Positions 19,294-29,745 of a stretch of 64,000 nt of DNA are shown here, piece by piece. The stretch comes from Vittaforma corneae ATCC 50505. Lineage: Eukaryota; Microsporidia; Nosematidae. Every line of letters begins with the position of its first letter. Positions within the stretch are counted from its first letter, which is position 1. A program made the position numbers and the translations under genes. Location of the stretch: positions 1 through 64,000 of the forward strand of contig NW_006889834.1 in NCBI RefSeq assembly GCF_000231115.1, written 5' to 3'. The notes beneath the pieces are model-generated. The model ran no database searches. It was not told the origin of the DNA and saw only the letters and a program-made list of their open reading frames with translations.

Positions 19294-21132
19294 TTAATCC
19301 ATGTCCTGGGATGCAATCGCATTGGGATATCTAAAGATTACTGATAGTATCAGTGCTAGTAGAAAGACTGAGACTAACACTGTTGGCCCTACTAAATCAT
19401 CATACGGGCCAGGGAACCTTATCCTAATCTTCTCGGCTCTCCACTTATAAATATAAAAGGCATAGAAAATGAATAAAAGTGCAACTATCATCAGCATACT
19501 ACCACACCAAGCAGCATTATTATCACCTAGTCCAAGAATGGCAGTGCCAACACCCCCAAGAAAGATAGAAAACTGCACCCACTTCAAAAATGTCCTTTCG
19601 TTTGCAAAGAATATTTTTGGTTCCACTCTTATTGGTATGGCTATTTTCTTGCCATGGCTTTCAATAAGACTTAGGTTCTCACTGCTATTTTCTTTAGCTT
19701 CAGATTGTGTCAGAAGAACATTGTTCTGCATTATCTTCAGCTCTTTTATTGGATGAAATGGATCTTTTCTTATGTCTGTCCCCATCTGAGGCAGCCAATA
19801 TGGAATGACCTCAATCTGCTTATACAAAAGTGCGCTTCCATGCATAAACTTTGAGTATTTATGGACATGTTCAACATAACTACTATTTACAACGTCCTCA
19901 ATCCATGCTGGCTTCCTTTCGTCTACACCCTGTGTCTTAACTTCGAGAATGGCGTATGGAAATCTGATAATATCCTCTTTTGGAAGATGTTTGAATGGCC
20001 ATTCACAAACTGCATCCGGTCTTTTCCATTGCTTGATAATGTCATCATCTTTTTCATCTGCCTTTCTTTCTCTTATCATTACTAGATTTGTATCCAGACT
20101 TATTCTTACTGTGGAGTCGTTAGGCAGCTGGAATGCTGTTCTTTTGTAAAATGTCCTAACAGATGGTCTTAACTTTTTACTAACTATTGCTGTCTGAATG
20201 TCTTTGTATAAGTCAAACACTTCACTACCGTTTAACATTTTTACATGCTCCCATACGTTTTTGCCGTTCAAAAAGTCAACGACATATTTCTCAGGAATTT
20301 TGAATCTAAGCTTCTTTGAAGGAAAACCTGTCCAGTTATCTTCATGTCTCTTTCTCTCAACAAATACCACATTAGGTACAGCAGACCCGTACCATCTGAT
20401 TCTTATTGCTTCTGAACCTTGATTTTTGTATAGCCTTTCCATATACAGTTCGAAGTTGGAATTATCGAGATACACACTGGATACACATGTGTCATGAAGT
20501 TTATGGTCCCATGCACTGTATGGTGTTGCATCCGGATCTGGATTGGGGTTGTAAACATACACAGGAAGATTTTTTACTATTTTCAATTTTAAAGCATATA
20601 AGTTTTCCGGATGAACCCAGTATTTGCACGTCTTTCTCACAAATGTTGTGCCATTTTCCTTTTCTTTCTTAACCTCAAGCGTCTTCAATTTTAATCTACT
20701 TGCACTGTACATTAGTTTATTTAGTCCATCGATTTCATCTAATCTTGTCTTGAATACTTTTCTATACTCTGGCACGAGAGTATATCCTGTTTTTTTGTCA
20801 TGTTTAAGAAGAACAGTCTTGAATCCTTCAATATTAATTCTTATGAACTCAGAGAATGCTGCCATCTCATCCTGTGCTTCCGTCAGCTCTTTCAATCCTT
20901 TATTATTGCCAATCAAATCCTCAATTGAATACATTCTACACTCCAATTCTTCATGTTTAAAGCGGATAAAGTAGAATACACGATCAAGCTCAGATTCAAA
21001 CACTTTTCTGAAGCTGTCCTCCTGATTTTGAGAAAATCCGGGTTTTATCATAGCCATTAATTCATCAAATTTCAAATACTTATCTGCATATGGCTGATAC
21101 CTGTTCTTTTCCAAGTATTTCTTGAAACGCAT
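19294..21132 (-). CDS. VTC4: VTC complex polyphosphate polymerase (SPX-VTC, VTC4-like)
   Basis: 612 residues. Domains: N-terminal SPX (about 1-150, starting MRFKKYLEKNRYQPY, with a lysine-rich inositol-polyphosphate-binding surface), a tunnel-shaped VTC polymerase domain (about 165-480), and three C-terminal TM helices (about 518-541, 542-562, 581-601, DUF202). Polymerase residues look intact: RIRWYG, FVERKRH, VRISLDTNL, the metal-binding Glu in AILEVK and a basic KYSKF. That argues for a catalytic VTC4-like subunit rather than an accessory one. It would make polyphosphate from ATP and push it into a vacuole or acidocalcisome-like compartment. Start ATG 21132 has no CCC signal but fits the SPX N-terminus. 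Confidence 0.9.
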   Translation of the reverse strand: MRFKKYLEKNRYQPYADKYLKFDELMAMIKPGFSQNQEDSFRKVFESELDRVFYFIRFKHEELECRMYSIEDLIGNNKGLKELTEAQDEMAAFSEFIRINIEGFKTVLLKHDKKTGYTLVPEYRKVFKTRLDEIDGLNKLMYSASRLKLKTLEVKKEKENGTTFVRKTCKYWVHPENLYALKLKIVKNLPVYVYNPNPDPDATPYSAWDHKLHDTCVSSVYLDNSNFELYMERLYKNQGSEAIRIRWYGSAVPNVVFVERKRHEDNWTGFPSKKLRFKIPEKYVVDFLNGKNVWEHVKMLNGSEVFDLYKDIQTAIVSKKLRPSVRTFYKRTAFQLPNDSTVRISLDTNLVMIRERKADEKDDDIIKQWKRPDAVCEWPFKHLPKEDIIRFPYAILEVKTQGVDERKPAWIEDVVNSSYVEHVHKYSKFMHGSALLYKQIEVIPYWLPQMGTDIRKDPFHPIKELKIMQNNVLLTQSEAKENSSENLSLIESHGKKIAIPIRVEPKIFFANERTFLKWVQFSIFLGGVGTAILGLGDNNAAWCGSMLMIVALLFIFYAFYIYKWRAEKIRIRFPGPYDDLVGPTVLVSVFLLALILSVIFRYPNAIASQDMD

Positions 21133-21755
21133 CTCGCAAATGGAGTCTGAGTTTTTATCAATGGTTTAGCTTTGAAACGCTTCAATTGACACGTTTTAAG
21201 ATTGTATCATTTTGCAAAACAGTGTTAAGCTGTAACGGTAGAAATAAAAAGACATGTTGAAAAACCTAAAAACTCGATAGCTGAAGTCATTTATATGAAA
21301 ATATCTGGTGTGGTGAGAATCTAAGTTTGTTGGCCGTGTTGCAGTTCAATTAATTTGATGTTACCAGCTAGAGCCAAATCAGTACCGATATAATATCAAG
21401 AACAAAGAAAAATATCTGAAGTTATTATACAGCTTTACGTTCCCTGACAATGGTCATATTTTTTAGAATAAAAGCTACCTCCTTCCAGAAATGCAACGGA
21501 AGGCAACCTTATTGTTAAAAATAATTGCCAAGGAACTATTTTAAACACAAATAGTTTTTCATAGCCGTCGCTACATATTTTGTTGTTATACTCATACTGC
21601 CTCCTGATTTTAGCTGCATTATTTGAGTGAAAGATTGATTTAGAACAAGTATCTTTTGCTTTCAAGCTTATGTGCCAAGATCGCAAGTAATTGGCTGCTT
21701 TTGGCTATAAAGTATATTTTTAAGTCAAAAGGCGTAGAAAATGAATTTATTACTC
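21133..21755. other. intergenic, no gene seen
   Basis: 623 bases between VTC and the orphan membrane-protein gene. An 83-codon antisense ORF (21435-21686) lacks an ATG-CCC context and any recognisable composition, and I do not accept it. No tRNA found. Confidence 0.55.
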
Positions 21756-23431
21756 TTAGTCATAGTCGACCTCTAGCTTTGATGCTGTCCAGAAAAGTAC
21801 TAGCAAGAGCAGATCAACGATGAATAACAGTATTGCAACTCCCATCAAATATGTTTTATATTGCTCAATGCCACCTTTTTCTTGTAAAACCGACGAGCAG
21901 ATCGTTAAGGCAGTATCGACTTTGGTTTTAAACGTAGGAAAATCCAGTTCCAGTCTTAACTTGTGAATCACGGTTTTCATAGCCACATCCTTTATTTCCA
22001 CCTTATCAGCAAGTTTTTTGCCACTCAAAAGTTCTAAGATGCCAGTAGTTACTATAATGTATTGTTTCATTATATCTTTTGATTCCTTCTCAAGTCTCTC
22101 ATATTCCTCCAGTAATCCCTCCACACTGACATTTTCGTCTATCTCAAAGGTTGACAATACTAATGACCAAAATGTATTTTCTAGTAGACCTTTTGTTGTG
22201 AGTTCAGAATCTCCTCCAATATAGCTCTCAGGTTCTTTAATTCCATCCTCTAAATCAGGCCAAATATCGTCAATGATTGTTTTAGAAAGCTCATCGTCTG
22301 AAATACTTGGATTCTTTGATCTGCCTTCTTTGATTATATCCGCTACTCTATTAGATGTTGTTTTTTCATGCATATAGCGAAAAGTTTTGTGGCACAAATC
22401 CTTATTAAATTTAACATTATCTGATTTTGCAATACCTAGTAGATCATGGAACAGCACGGAGATATTGTCTGCAATTTCAAGATCACTCAGAGTTTTAATA
22501 AATTGGTTCTTGGCTTGCACTTGCAATTCTCCACCTGTTTTTGAAGACTCAATATTTAAAAGTATAAAATATGTGCAAAACAGTCTGCATATTGCAAGTA
22601 CATGTCTATTTGCATATGCAGAATCTAAACTACTTGTCAAAGCATCTAAACCAGCTTTATCAAGAGTTGCATCCGATTCTTCTACAACTGGCGTGGGAGA
22701 TGACTTTATCCATCCTAAACTAACCAACGATGAGTATATTGCCTCTCCCCAACTACTTGGGGAACATCTGTAATAAATTTAATGTTCTCCAATCTTTTTT
22801 TATTCCCCATTCCAATATATTTTTGTACTTGCTCACATGCTGCTTTCATATCTGTAAAAAGTTGGTCAATGTTCTTTTTTATGTCATTAAACGTTTCTCC
22901 ACCAACACCTAGGCTTTTGAAATCGCTAATGATAGCATCATGAAGAAGAGTAAAGAATTTATCAATATTATCTGCATCGCAGAAACGATTAGCTAGAGCA
23001 AGAATTAGATTGCAAACGTTCAATCTGTCTTTTGCATCTTTGCTAAAGTTTGCTAAGGAAGGATCATTTTTTGGATCATGTGTGAGAATTTCTTTAAACA
23101 AAACACCTGTTTTTAATAATTCTTCAAAATGTGCTTTAACGACAGATAAATCTTCTGTGAAGTCGATGTTTTGGATCTCAGCTGTTGATCTACACCGTCT
23201 CTTCATAATGTTCAGCAATGGATCAACTTTGTTTTGAAAGTCAATGTATCCCCATTCATTCATGCATTCTTCTTCACAAAAATGGTCATAAATATTGTCT
23301 ATCTTTGTCTTATATACTTTATACTCATTATAAAATTTCCTTAATGCCGATTCTTGCTGTGGTTGTCCAGTTGCATGCAGCAGTAACAAGTTAGTGAAAA
23401 CAATAACTTGTGATAACACACCCCGTTTCAT
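21756..23431 (-). CDS. orphan signal-peptide/TM protein, family copy 1, one frameshift
   Basis: 558 residues when one missing base in the G/C runs at 22747-22762 is allowed for; the paralogue at 56033-57712 has 559. I do not recognise a described family. An N-terminal signal peptide (MKRGVLSQVIVFTNLLLLHATGQ) is followed by a helical ectodomain with conserved cysteines and one C-terminal TM helix (VAILLFIVDLLLLVLFW) with a short tail. Shared with the paralogue: GYIDxxNKxxPLLNxMKR, LLHxxIxxxFxxLG, KYIG near the break, FILLxIE, SDLEIxD, LSTFxIDENV and QYKTY. The start follows CCCCTCAAC. Probably surface or secretory-pathway exposed. A near-identical partial copy lies across the assembly gap. Confidence 0.75.
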
Positions 23432-23782
23432 GTTGAGGGGTCTGCTCAAATCTGCATATATACCTTTAAAGGAGTAGTCCCCTTTAAAATTAAATCTAAT
23501 ATACTCAAAAGCGTGACAGTTGACAGTTTGCTAAAGGGAATATTCAATGGTATTGATTGCAGAGATGAAAAATTTAATCACACTGGCATTTACTAGTAGA
23601 AAATTTAACAGGATTGAATAGTTTTAGCTTGCATTCAACAGTGTTTATCATTCCTAGCATCTGTCAAACGTCTTGTAGAGATCTTTCAAATCACTCATTA
23701 AAGACAACGTGTCTATTATTTCCATCGTTGCTATTGTTTCGGCTTTAATCTTGTTAAAAAGTTTGATGTCGACCTTGGCTTT
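22870..23782. repeat. 0.91-kb imperfect repeat, left copy (contig-end overlap)
   Basis: This block (5' half of orphan gene, spacer, MLH1 3' end) recurs at 23803-24718 in the same orientation with roughly 4% difference and a few small indels. It ends exactly at the N gap, and the right copy begins exactly after it. That is the pattern of two contig ends that overlap but were not merged. Confidence 0.85.
23654..23782 (-). pseudogene. duplicated 3' end of MLH1, cut by the gap
   Basis: The last ~42 codons of MLH1, ending in TFDRC and a stop, nearly identical (about 2 differences) to 24591-24718. Read through the Ns it appears fused to the orphan gene's N-terminal part; that fusion is an artefact of the gap. 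Most likely the same locus sequenced twice. Confidence 0.75.
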
Positions 23783-23802
23783 NNNNNNNNNNNNNNNNNN
23801 NN
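23783..23802. other. assembly gap (20 N)
   Basis: Twenty unresolved bases joining two contigs, flanked on both sides by copies of the same 0.9-kb sequence. The round length suggests a nominal gap, possibly of negative true size. Confidence 0.95.
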
Positions 23803-24367
23803 CATTCTTTTTTATGTCATTAAACGTTTCTCCACTAACAACACCTAGGCTTCTGAAATCGCTAATGATAGCATCATGAAGAAGAGTAAAGAACTTATCA
23901 ATATTATCTGCATCGCAGAAACGATTAGCTAGAGCAAGAATTAGATTGCAATTGTTTAATCTTTCTTTTGCATCTTCGCTAAAGTTTGCTAAGGAAGGAT
24001 CACTTTTTGGATCATGTGAGAGAATTTCTTTGAACAAAACACCTGTTTTTAATACTTCTTCAAAATGTGCTTTAACGACAGATAAATCCTTTGTAAAGTC
24101 GGTGTTTTGGATCTCAGCTGTTGATTTATACCGTCTCTTCATAGTGTTCAGCAATGGATCAACTTTGTTTTGAAAGTCAATGTATCCCCATTCATTCATG
24201 CATTCTTCTTTACAAAAATGGTCATAAATATTGTCTATCTTTTTCTTATATACTTTATACTCATTATAAAATTTCCTTAATGCCGATTCTTGCTGTGGCT
24301 GTCCAGTTGCATGCAGCAGTAACAAGTTAGTGAAAACAATAACTTGTGATAACACACCCCGTCTCAT
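23803..24367 (-). CDS. orphan signal-peptide/TM protein, near-identical copy, 3' end lost in gap
   Basis: The first ~188 codons of the same gene as 21756-23431, starting MRRGVLSQVIVF with the same signal peptide and the same CCCCTCAAC start context. By eye I count about 23 base substitutions in ~560 bases plus a 3-base indel (GVGG versus GVVSG). About 16 of these alter an amino acid. The copy stops at the N gap, so its C-terminal half is unseen. Either the second haplotype of copy 1 or a true recent tandem paralogue; the boundary pattern favours the former. Confidence 0.7.
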
Positions 24368-24718
24368 GTTGAGGGGTCTGCTCAAATCTGCATATATACC
24401 CTTTAAAGGAGACTACTCCTTTAAAATTAAATCTAATATACTCAAAAGCGTGACAGTTGACAGTTTTCTAAAGGGAATATTCAATGATATTGATTGCAGA
24501 GATGAAAAATTTAATCACACTGGCATTTACTAGTATAACTTTTAACAGGATTAAATAATTTTAACTTGCATTCAACAGTATTTATCATTTCTAGCATCTG
24601 TCAAACGTCTTGTAGAGATCTTTCAAATCACTCATTAAAGACAGCGTGTCTATTATTTCCATCGTTGCTATTGTTTCGGCTTTAATCTTGTTAAAAAGTT
24701 TGATGTCGACCTTGGATT
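23803..24718. repeat. 0.91-kb imperfect repeat, right copy
   Basis: Counterpart of 22870-23782, beginning at the first base after the Ns. The spacer and the MLH1 end are more similar to the left copy than the orphan coding part is. Confidence 0.8.
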
Positions 24719-26589
24719 TTGCATAGATCTTAGCAACACCTTGAGCAATGCTTTTGATTGTGCCAACCTCATCTGTTTTTTCAACAGTTAGCTCTCCAAA
24801 GCATCCCGCAAAACCACTACCATTGTTGTCGCCAAGACCAGATTCGTCTTCAGGCACAATGTCGTATATTTTAGGGACTGCAATGATCTGCTTATTCTCA
24901 ATGTGGACTCCAAAGTACTCTCTCAGCAGTTCCCACAGATCCTCATGTATACCAGTCTCAACCGCGTGCTGCAACTCAATACTCTCAAAGTTTCCAAACT
25001 CTTTCAAAATTTTCTGGTAAAAAACATTGAAAAGAAAAGACTCCTTGTCAATTTTTATAAGATTTGTTTGATGCTGAACAAAGATGTCATTTGCAAATAC
25101 CCCAACAAACGTTAGCGACTTGAAAAATGATTGATCGATTTCTTTGAGTTCGCTCAACAATGACTTTAGTGAAATTAAGGAGAACTTTCTGTAGGTCTGC
25201 TGGTGTTTTGAAGTGTTTTCATCCAACCTTCTTACAAATGGTGACGAGTATATTTTCAAGGGACTAGACTGGACGGCTTTAGGGAAGATACTCGTATTAG
25301 TGACCGAAGCGTCTGAGGTATGGGCGCTTGTGTTTGGTAGTAAATCACTGGTATCTAAGACGCTACTCTGATCAGTGTTGTAGGTGTTTTCATGGTTGCT
25401 TATACTCTTGTCATTAACAACTTTACAACTCCTTGGACTATTTTTAGAAGAACTAGCTAAGCTTCCAATATTAGAGACAGCTCCTAAATTCAGGGTATTT
25501 TCATTAATTTCGAGGGTATTTTCAAAAATCCTGTCAAATGCCTGCAATATTTCAAGAAACATATTTTCATTGCCAATGAGCACCTCTGCCTTGCTGGGAT
25601 GCACGTTCACGTCCACACTGTCAACAAACATTTCAATAAATAGCAAAAGGGACACATCCTTTTTTCAGGCACCTGTATTTTTGTAAAACCCTATTTTTCA
25701 GCGAATCATTCTTGACGAGCCTTCTATTTACAAAAAGAATAAATTTGCTAGACTTGAAGACTGCATTAAGCTCTGAGCATATAATTATGAATCCTTCATC
25801 AACAACACAATGGCTTTTACTATTTCTAAATCTATAAAAACTTCTGAGATGCTCATTTTTGCCCAAAAAATTCTTTGAATTAAGTATATTTTTCAAAATG
25901 TAGCCTTTTCTGTTTTCAATAGTCTTGTCAATATCATGGCTCATCCCTCTTTCGCATGGGTCTCTACCCAGAATTACCTTATTATCAACTTTGCATTCAA
26001 TAGAATTATAGATAATGCCATAGTATGCAACTAATTCAATACAGTTAAGTAATTCGACCCTGTTTTTTGAGAAGTACTCAGATCTGATCGTATTATTGTA
26101 GAAAATGTTCTTTATTTCAATAAATGTACCATGCCCATCAAATGCACATTCTTTTACATCAATCAACCTATCACTATTGTAAATAGCTACATGCCCCATA
26201 CCATCTTTGACATCGCACCTTTCCAATGGAGATGTTTTAGTTTGAATTTTTATATGACTGCAAAGACTAATTGAGTGCAACGCCTCTCCCCTAAATCCAA
26301 AACATGAACTTGAAGTAATAGAACCATACTTTTTCAAATCTTCGATAGATTGGATCTTTGAAGTATAATGGTTTAGGCAGAGAAATTCTAGATCGTCTTT
26401 TTCGATTCCAGCACCGTTGTCTCTTATCGAGAGATTTTTGAGAGATGAATCAATGCTTATGGTAATTGAAGTTGAGTGGGCATCTAATGAATTTTCAAGC
26501 AACTCTTTTATTATGTTATACGGCGAAGTTATTACCTCACCGGCAGCTATTCTAGAAATCACAGATTCTGGCAATCTTTTGATAGGCAT
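24591..26589 (-). CDS. MLH1: DNA mismatch repair protein MLH1, one frameshift
   Basis: 665 residues when one extra base in the T6 run 25660-25665 (A-run on the coding strand) is removed. The GHKL ATPase domain is textbook: ELLENSLDAHS, DNGAGI, TSK...GFRGEALHSIS, and DVNVHPSKAEV just after the break. The extreme C-terminus reads FDRC, the MLH1-specific FERC ending, so MLH1 rather than PMS1/PMS2. MLH1 joins PMS-type partners in post-replicative mismatch repair and, as MLH1-MLH3, in meiotic crossing-over. The start ATG 26589 (MPIKRLPESVISRIAAGEVI) follows CCCCTTCAAAGGAAG. Length is a little below yeast (769). Confidence 0.93.
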
Positions 26590-26772
26590 CTTCCTTTGAA
26601 GGGGATTAACACCTATTTTTAGAAGCGTAAGCTCATCCATAAAAAATTGTGTACAGATTCTTTATATTAAATGGCAGGTTTGTCAAGAGCAAATGCATAC
26701 GTCAAGGCTACAGTCAAGTGAAATTCTCAGCAATATAGTCGAGGAATAAATAAAATTAGAATTTTATTAATA

Positions 26773-28539
26773 TCAAACACTTACCTTTTCAATAGCTTCA
26801 AGCATCCTTTTTGTTTCAAACACATAATCAACTGGGCTGATTTCTAAGCAACTACTTCTCAATTTGATGTCCCCATTGTAATTTTCTTCCTTGTTTCTAA
26901 GCCTAAACTGTAATTCCTTCGAATAAATTCCTTTAATCAGATTATGAACATTTTCTGGATTACACTCTCCCATTTCCTTAAGCTCTGCTGCCGTAACACC
27001 CAATAAACTCTTTCCACCCTCATCAAAAATTGTAATCCACATTTGTCCTGTGAAGTCACCAACGTGGATGTTGATCATATATCGATAATTACATTTTTCA
27101 AAGGTATAATTGCACTTTTCACACCTGAAAATCCCATTATCTTCCATTAAAACCTTTTTGTTACAGGTTTCGGAGGGGCATGCCTCGTAGAACAGCCCTT
27201 CTTCTTTGAGATACACCACAGAACCTTGAATAGTAGCATATTCAAGAGAATTGTCCTTGACTTCACTAATAAATGACCTCTTTGGAATTCTTTTTGGCTT
27301 TTCAATGACAATATTTCTTCCTTTCTCTTCATACCATGCAAGTAACTCAATGGCCTCTGGAAGTTCAATATTCTGTATAACCTGTGAATTAGACACTGTT
27401 GTTAGGTTTATTCCATTGTAGTCGCCTACTTTCACAGAGCCAAGACAAATGATATTGTCCTTTTCATACTCTTCTTCGGCCTTAGGCCCCCATAGTGTTA
27501 GTCTACAGCTACCTGTTTGATCAATAATCATTAGATCTCTTTTAGCACTCTCCCTACCGGTAGATTTTATAGTAATCTTGCCCACTGGATATGCTTCTTT
27601 AATAACTGCCAGACAGTCAACAACACCTCCAACGGAAGCAAGATCTGCAATTTTTACAAACTTAAACATGTACTTTGGTATATTGTCATCTTCAACCTTT
27701 GTGATTATTGTGTTCTTTTCCAAGTGAATCTCAAAATCAGAAGTATTGTTGGAAAACTTCTTGTTTGATGGCTTAACTGTCACATTTGAAATAACATATG
27801 CTTTATTGTTCTCAACCAGTGGATAAAATGTATCTACACATTCAGAAAATGCCACGCATTTTATTTGACCTGTGCAATCAGCAATCTCAAAGCTAAAAAC
27901 TTGTCCGTCGCCTTTCTGTGTAGTAAATTTCTTAATCTCGGTCTTTGAAACAACTCTTCCTTTAAACTTGAAAGTTTTCTTGTGTGGAAAAATTTTTTTA
28001 ATATCTGTAATATCTTCATTAGCAGCTTCTTTAAATCGCTTTGAGACATCTTCTTGATTGACTGATAATGTTGCATAGTGCATTTCATTATTTGTTGCGC
28101 TCTTTGGTGATACTGACTGTCTTGAATTCTCTTTTTGCACCTCTTCTTCGTTTTTGTTTGATCCTGAAGGATCAAAGGATGGCTTTCCACTGGAAATATT
28201 TACAGAATGTCCAAATTCGGATTCAAATTTTTCATAAGCAGCAATTGATTGAATGTAGAGATAGTTGCTATTGTCCTTCGGCCTTACGGTAAAACTGCCC
28301 AGTTTTATAACGTAGAATCTTGCAATTTCGTTGCTATCAAATATATTTGCAAGTTCACTGCTGAAAACAGCTTTCATATAATGTGTACCGTCACTTAGAT
28401 TGGCTTTATATCGATACTTCTCGTTTGGTCCGAATGAGAACTTACTCAAAGTTGTAATCTGAAGTATTGGTGAGCTGTAGAGCGGATTTGACTTTTGGCT
28501 GTAGTAAAGGGCTTGTACCGTGCCACTTTGTAATTTCAT
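26773..28539 (-). CDS. RFA1: replication protein A large subunit (RFA1)
   Basis: 588 residues. Single-stranded-DNA-binding heterotrimer subunit for replication, repair and recombination. Four OB folds are expected: an N-terminal protein-interaction fold starting MKLQSGTVQALY, two central DNA-binding folds (one holds FKFKGRVVSKTEIKKF), and a C-terminal fold with an inserted zinc ribbon, C454-x4-C459 and C473-x2-C476, followed by FTGQMWITIFDEGG. These are the family's diagnostic features. Length is close to yeast (621). The start is set by TTTTTACCCCA abutting the ATG. Confidence 0.96.
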   Translation of the reverse strand: MKLQSGTVQALYYSQKSNPLYSSPILQITTLSKFSFGPNEKYRYKANLSDGTHYMKAVFSSELANIFDSNEIARFYVIKLGSFTVRPKDNSNYLYIQSIAAYEKFESEFGHSVNISSGKPSFDPSGSNKNEEEVQKENSRQSVSPKSATNNEMHYATLSVNQEDVSKRFKEAANEDITDIKKIFPHKKTFKFKGRVVSKTEIKKFTTQKGDGQVFSFEIADCTGQIKCVAFSECVDTFYPLVENNKAYVISNVTVKPSNKKFSNNTSDFEIHLEKNTIITKVEDDNIPKYMFKFVKIADLASVGGVVDCLAVIKEAYPVGKITIKSTGRESAKRDLMIIDQTGSCRLTLWGPKAEEEYEKDNIICLGSVKVGDYNGINLTTVSNSQVIQNIELPEAIELLAWYEEKGRNIVIEKPKRIPKRSFISEVKDNSLEYATIQGSVVYLKEEGLFYEACPSETCNKKVLMEDNGIFRCEKCNYTFEKCNYRYMINIHVGDFTGQMWITIFDEGGKSLLGVTAAELKEMGECNPENVHNLIKGIYSKELQFRLRNKEENYNGDIKLRSSCLEISPVDYVFETKRMLEAIEKVSV

Positions 28540-28556
28540 TGGGGTAAAAATTTTAA
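28540..28556 (-). promoter_or_regulatory. AAATTTT plus CCCC before RFA1
   Basis: On the coding strand TTTAAAATTTTTACCCCA directly precedes the ATG: the combined AT-block and CCC signal, here at a non-ribosomal gene. Confidence 0.55.
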
Positions 28557-28702
28557 AGGTAAAAGAGCCAAGGAAGAGAAAAGAAGCTTTTAGTTAAATT
28601 TCCAGATACAAATGTATTTTTATAGCACCTGTTCTCAAAACTCTTCACCCTTATATAAAGCTGTTGTTTCTTTTCGACACATTCGTATATTAAATATATG
28701 AC

Positions 28703-29596
28703 TCAATGAATCAAATCATCTTCACTTAGAATCGTTAAAAATTCTAGCCAAAATTTTTGATTGTAACTTTCTATATCAACTATGCTTTCTACGGTACTTA
28801 CCAGTTTTGAATAGCACCTCTTTGACATTTCATCATCGTTACATAGTTTGAAGTTTACACAGCATTGGTACAAAAATATCATTTTTAGCTTAGAGTTAAT
28901 GCTTTTATCAGTTAAATAATACTGTATTGCGAGTTTTGCATCAAATGGCAGAATGCTTGAAATTTCGCAAAGACTGTCATACATTTGGTTTAATAACAAA
29001 ATGTCAAATGCAAGGGGCTCTAATAATGGCTTGTAGCCTAGTATAACTCTACAAATTTCACTCATCCTCCTTGACAATTCGGGATATTGTTTGGAAATTC
29101 CACCATACTCCAGTAAAGCATTTTTATAATCCCTTTGAATAAAATAGACGTTTGCAGCATCTTTACTTGAAGAAATAGTAGAAAGAATGCTGTAAACAAT
29201 ACTGTACGCTGTTTTTTGTTTTAAATTATCCTTAAATACTCTTTCCTTAGATAATTTTTGAATGATCAAAGACTGCACTCTGTTGCATTCTTGATCAAAT
29301 TCCTCATCATCCATATTTTCGGTGTATATGAAAATAAGTGCACCATCTGAGCAAAAGCTTCGGTTGTTTGTAATAGTTAGGCTGATGTATAATTGTCCAT
29401 CTATTTCGGGAATGTTCTCGTTTATAATGCTGACGGGATCTTTGTCTTCCAAAATAGAAGCTACAATAAGTGAAAAATAACTCTTACACAAGGTTTTCGG
29501 CACAAACACTTTGCTAGTTTTAAACCTGTTGAAAACATCATTCATTTGGAGTTCCTTTGATTGAATACTCAGATCCACAGGAATTCGGTCTAGCAT
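28703..29596 (-). CDS. unrecognised helical-repeat protein
   Basis: 297 residues, no family recognised. Predominantly helical, acidic at the C-terminus, and with a TPR- or PCI-like stretch (AANVYFIQRDYKNALLEYGGI and KLKMIFLYQCCVNFKLCNDDEMSKRCYSKL). No signal peptide or TM helix. The start ATG 29596 lies 15 bases after CCC (CCCTTTCTTAGTTT). The surrounding genes (RFA1, NMT1) are independently transcribed housekeeping genes on the same strand and do not suggest a function. A subunit of a larger complex such as a PCI-type or trafficking complex is one possibility, not more. Confidence 0.7.
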   Translation of the reverse strand: MLDRIPVDLSIQSKELQMNDVFNRFKTSKVFVPKTLCKSYFSLIVASILEDKDPVSIINENIPEIDGQLYISLTITNNRSFCSDGALIFIYTENMDDEEFDQECNRVQSLIIQKLSKERVFKDNLKQKTAYSIVYSILSTISSSKDAANVYFIQRDYKNALLEYGGISKQYPELSRRMSEICRVILGYKPLLEPLAFDILLLNQMYDSLCEISSILPFDAKLAIQYYLTDKSINSKLKMIFLYQCCVNFKLCNDDEMSKRCYSKLVSTVESIVDIESYNQKFWLEFLTILSEDDLIH

Positions 29597-29745
29597 AAAC
29601 TAAGAAAGGGACGAAAGTTAGTTGTAGGTTTGAAGTGAAAACAAACTATACATGAATATTAATGAAATAAGCATCAGAGCTAAAACAGACAATGTTATTA
29701 AAGAATATTTTGCTCAAAGCAGCACATATAGCAAGTTTGGTTTTA

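Noticed and set aside
21435..21686. 83-codon antisense ORF in the VTC-orphan spacer
   Set aside because: No start signal, low-information composition.
23654..24385. A single 243-codon ORF joining the orphan signal-peptide protein to an MLH1 C-terminus
   Set aside because: It reads through 20 Ns; the two parts come from different contigs of the same locus.
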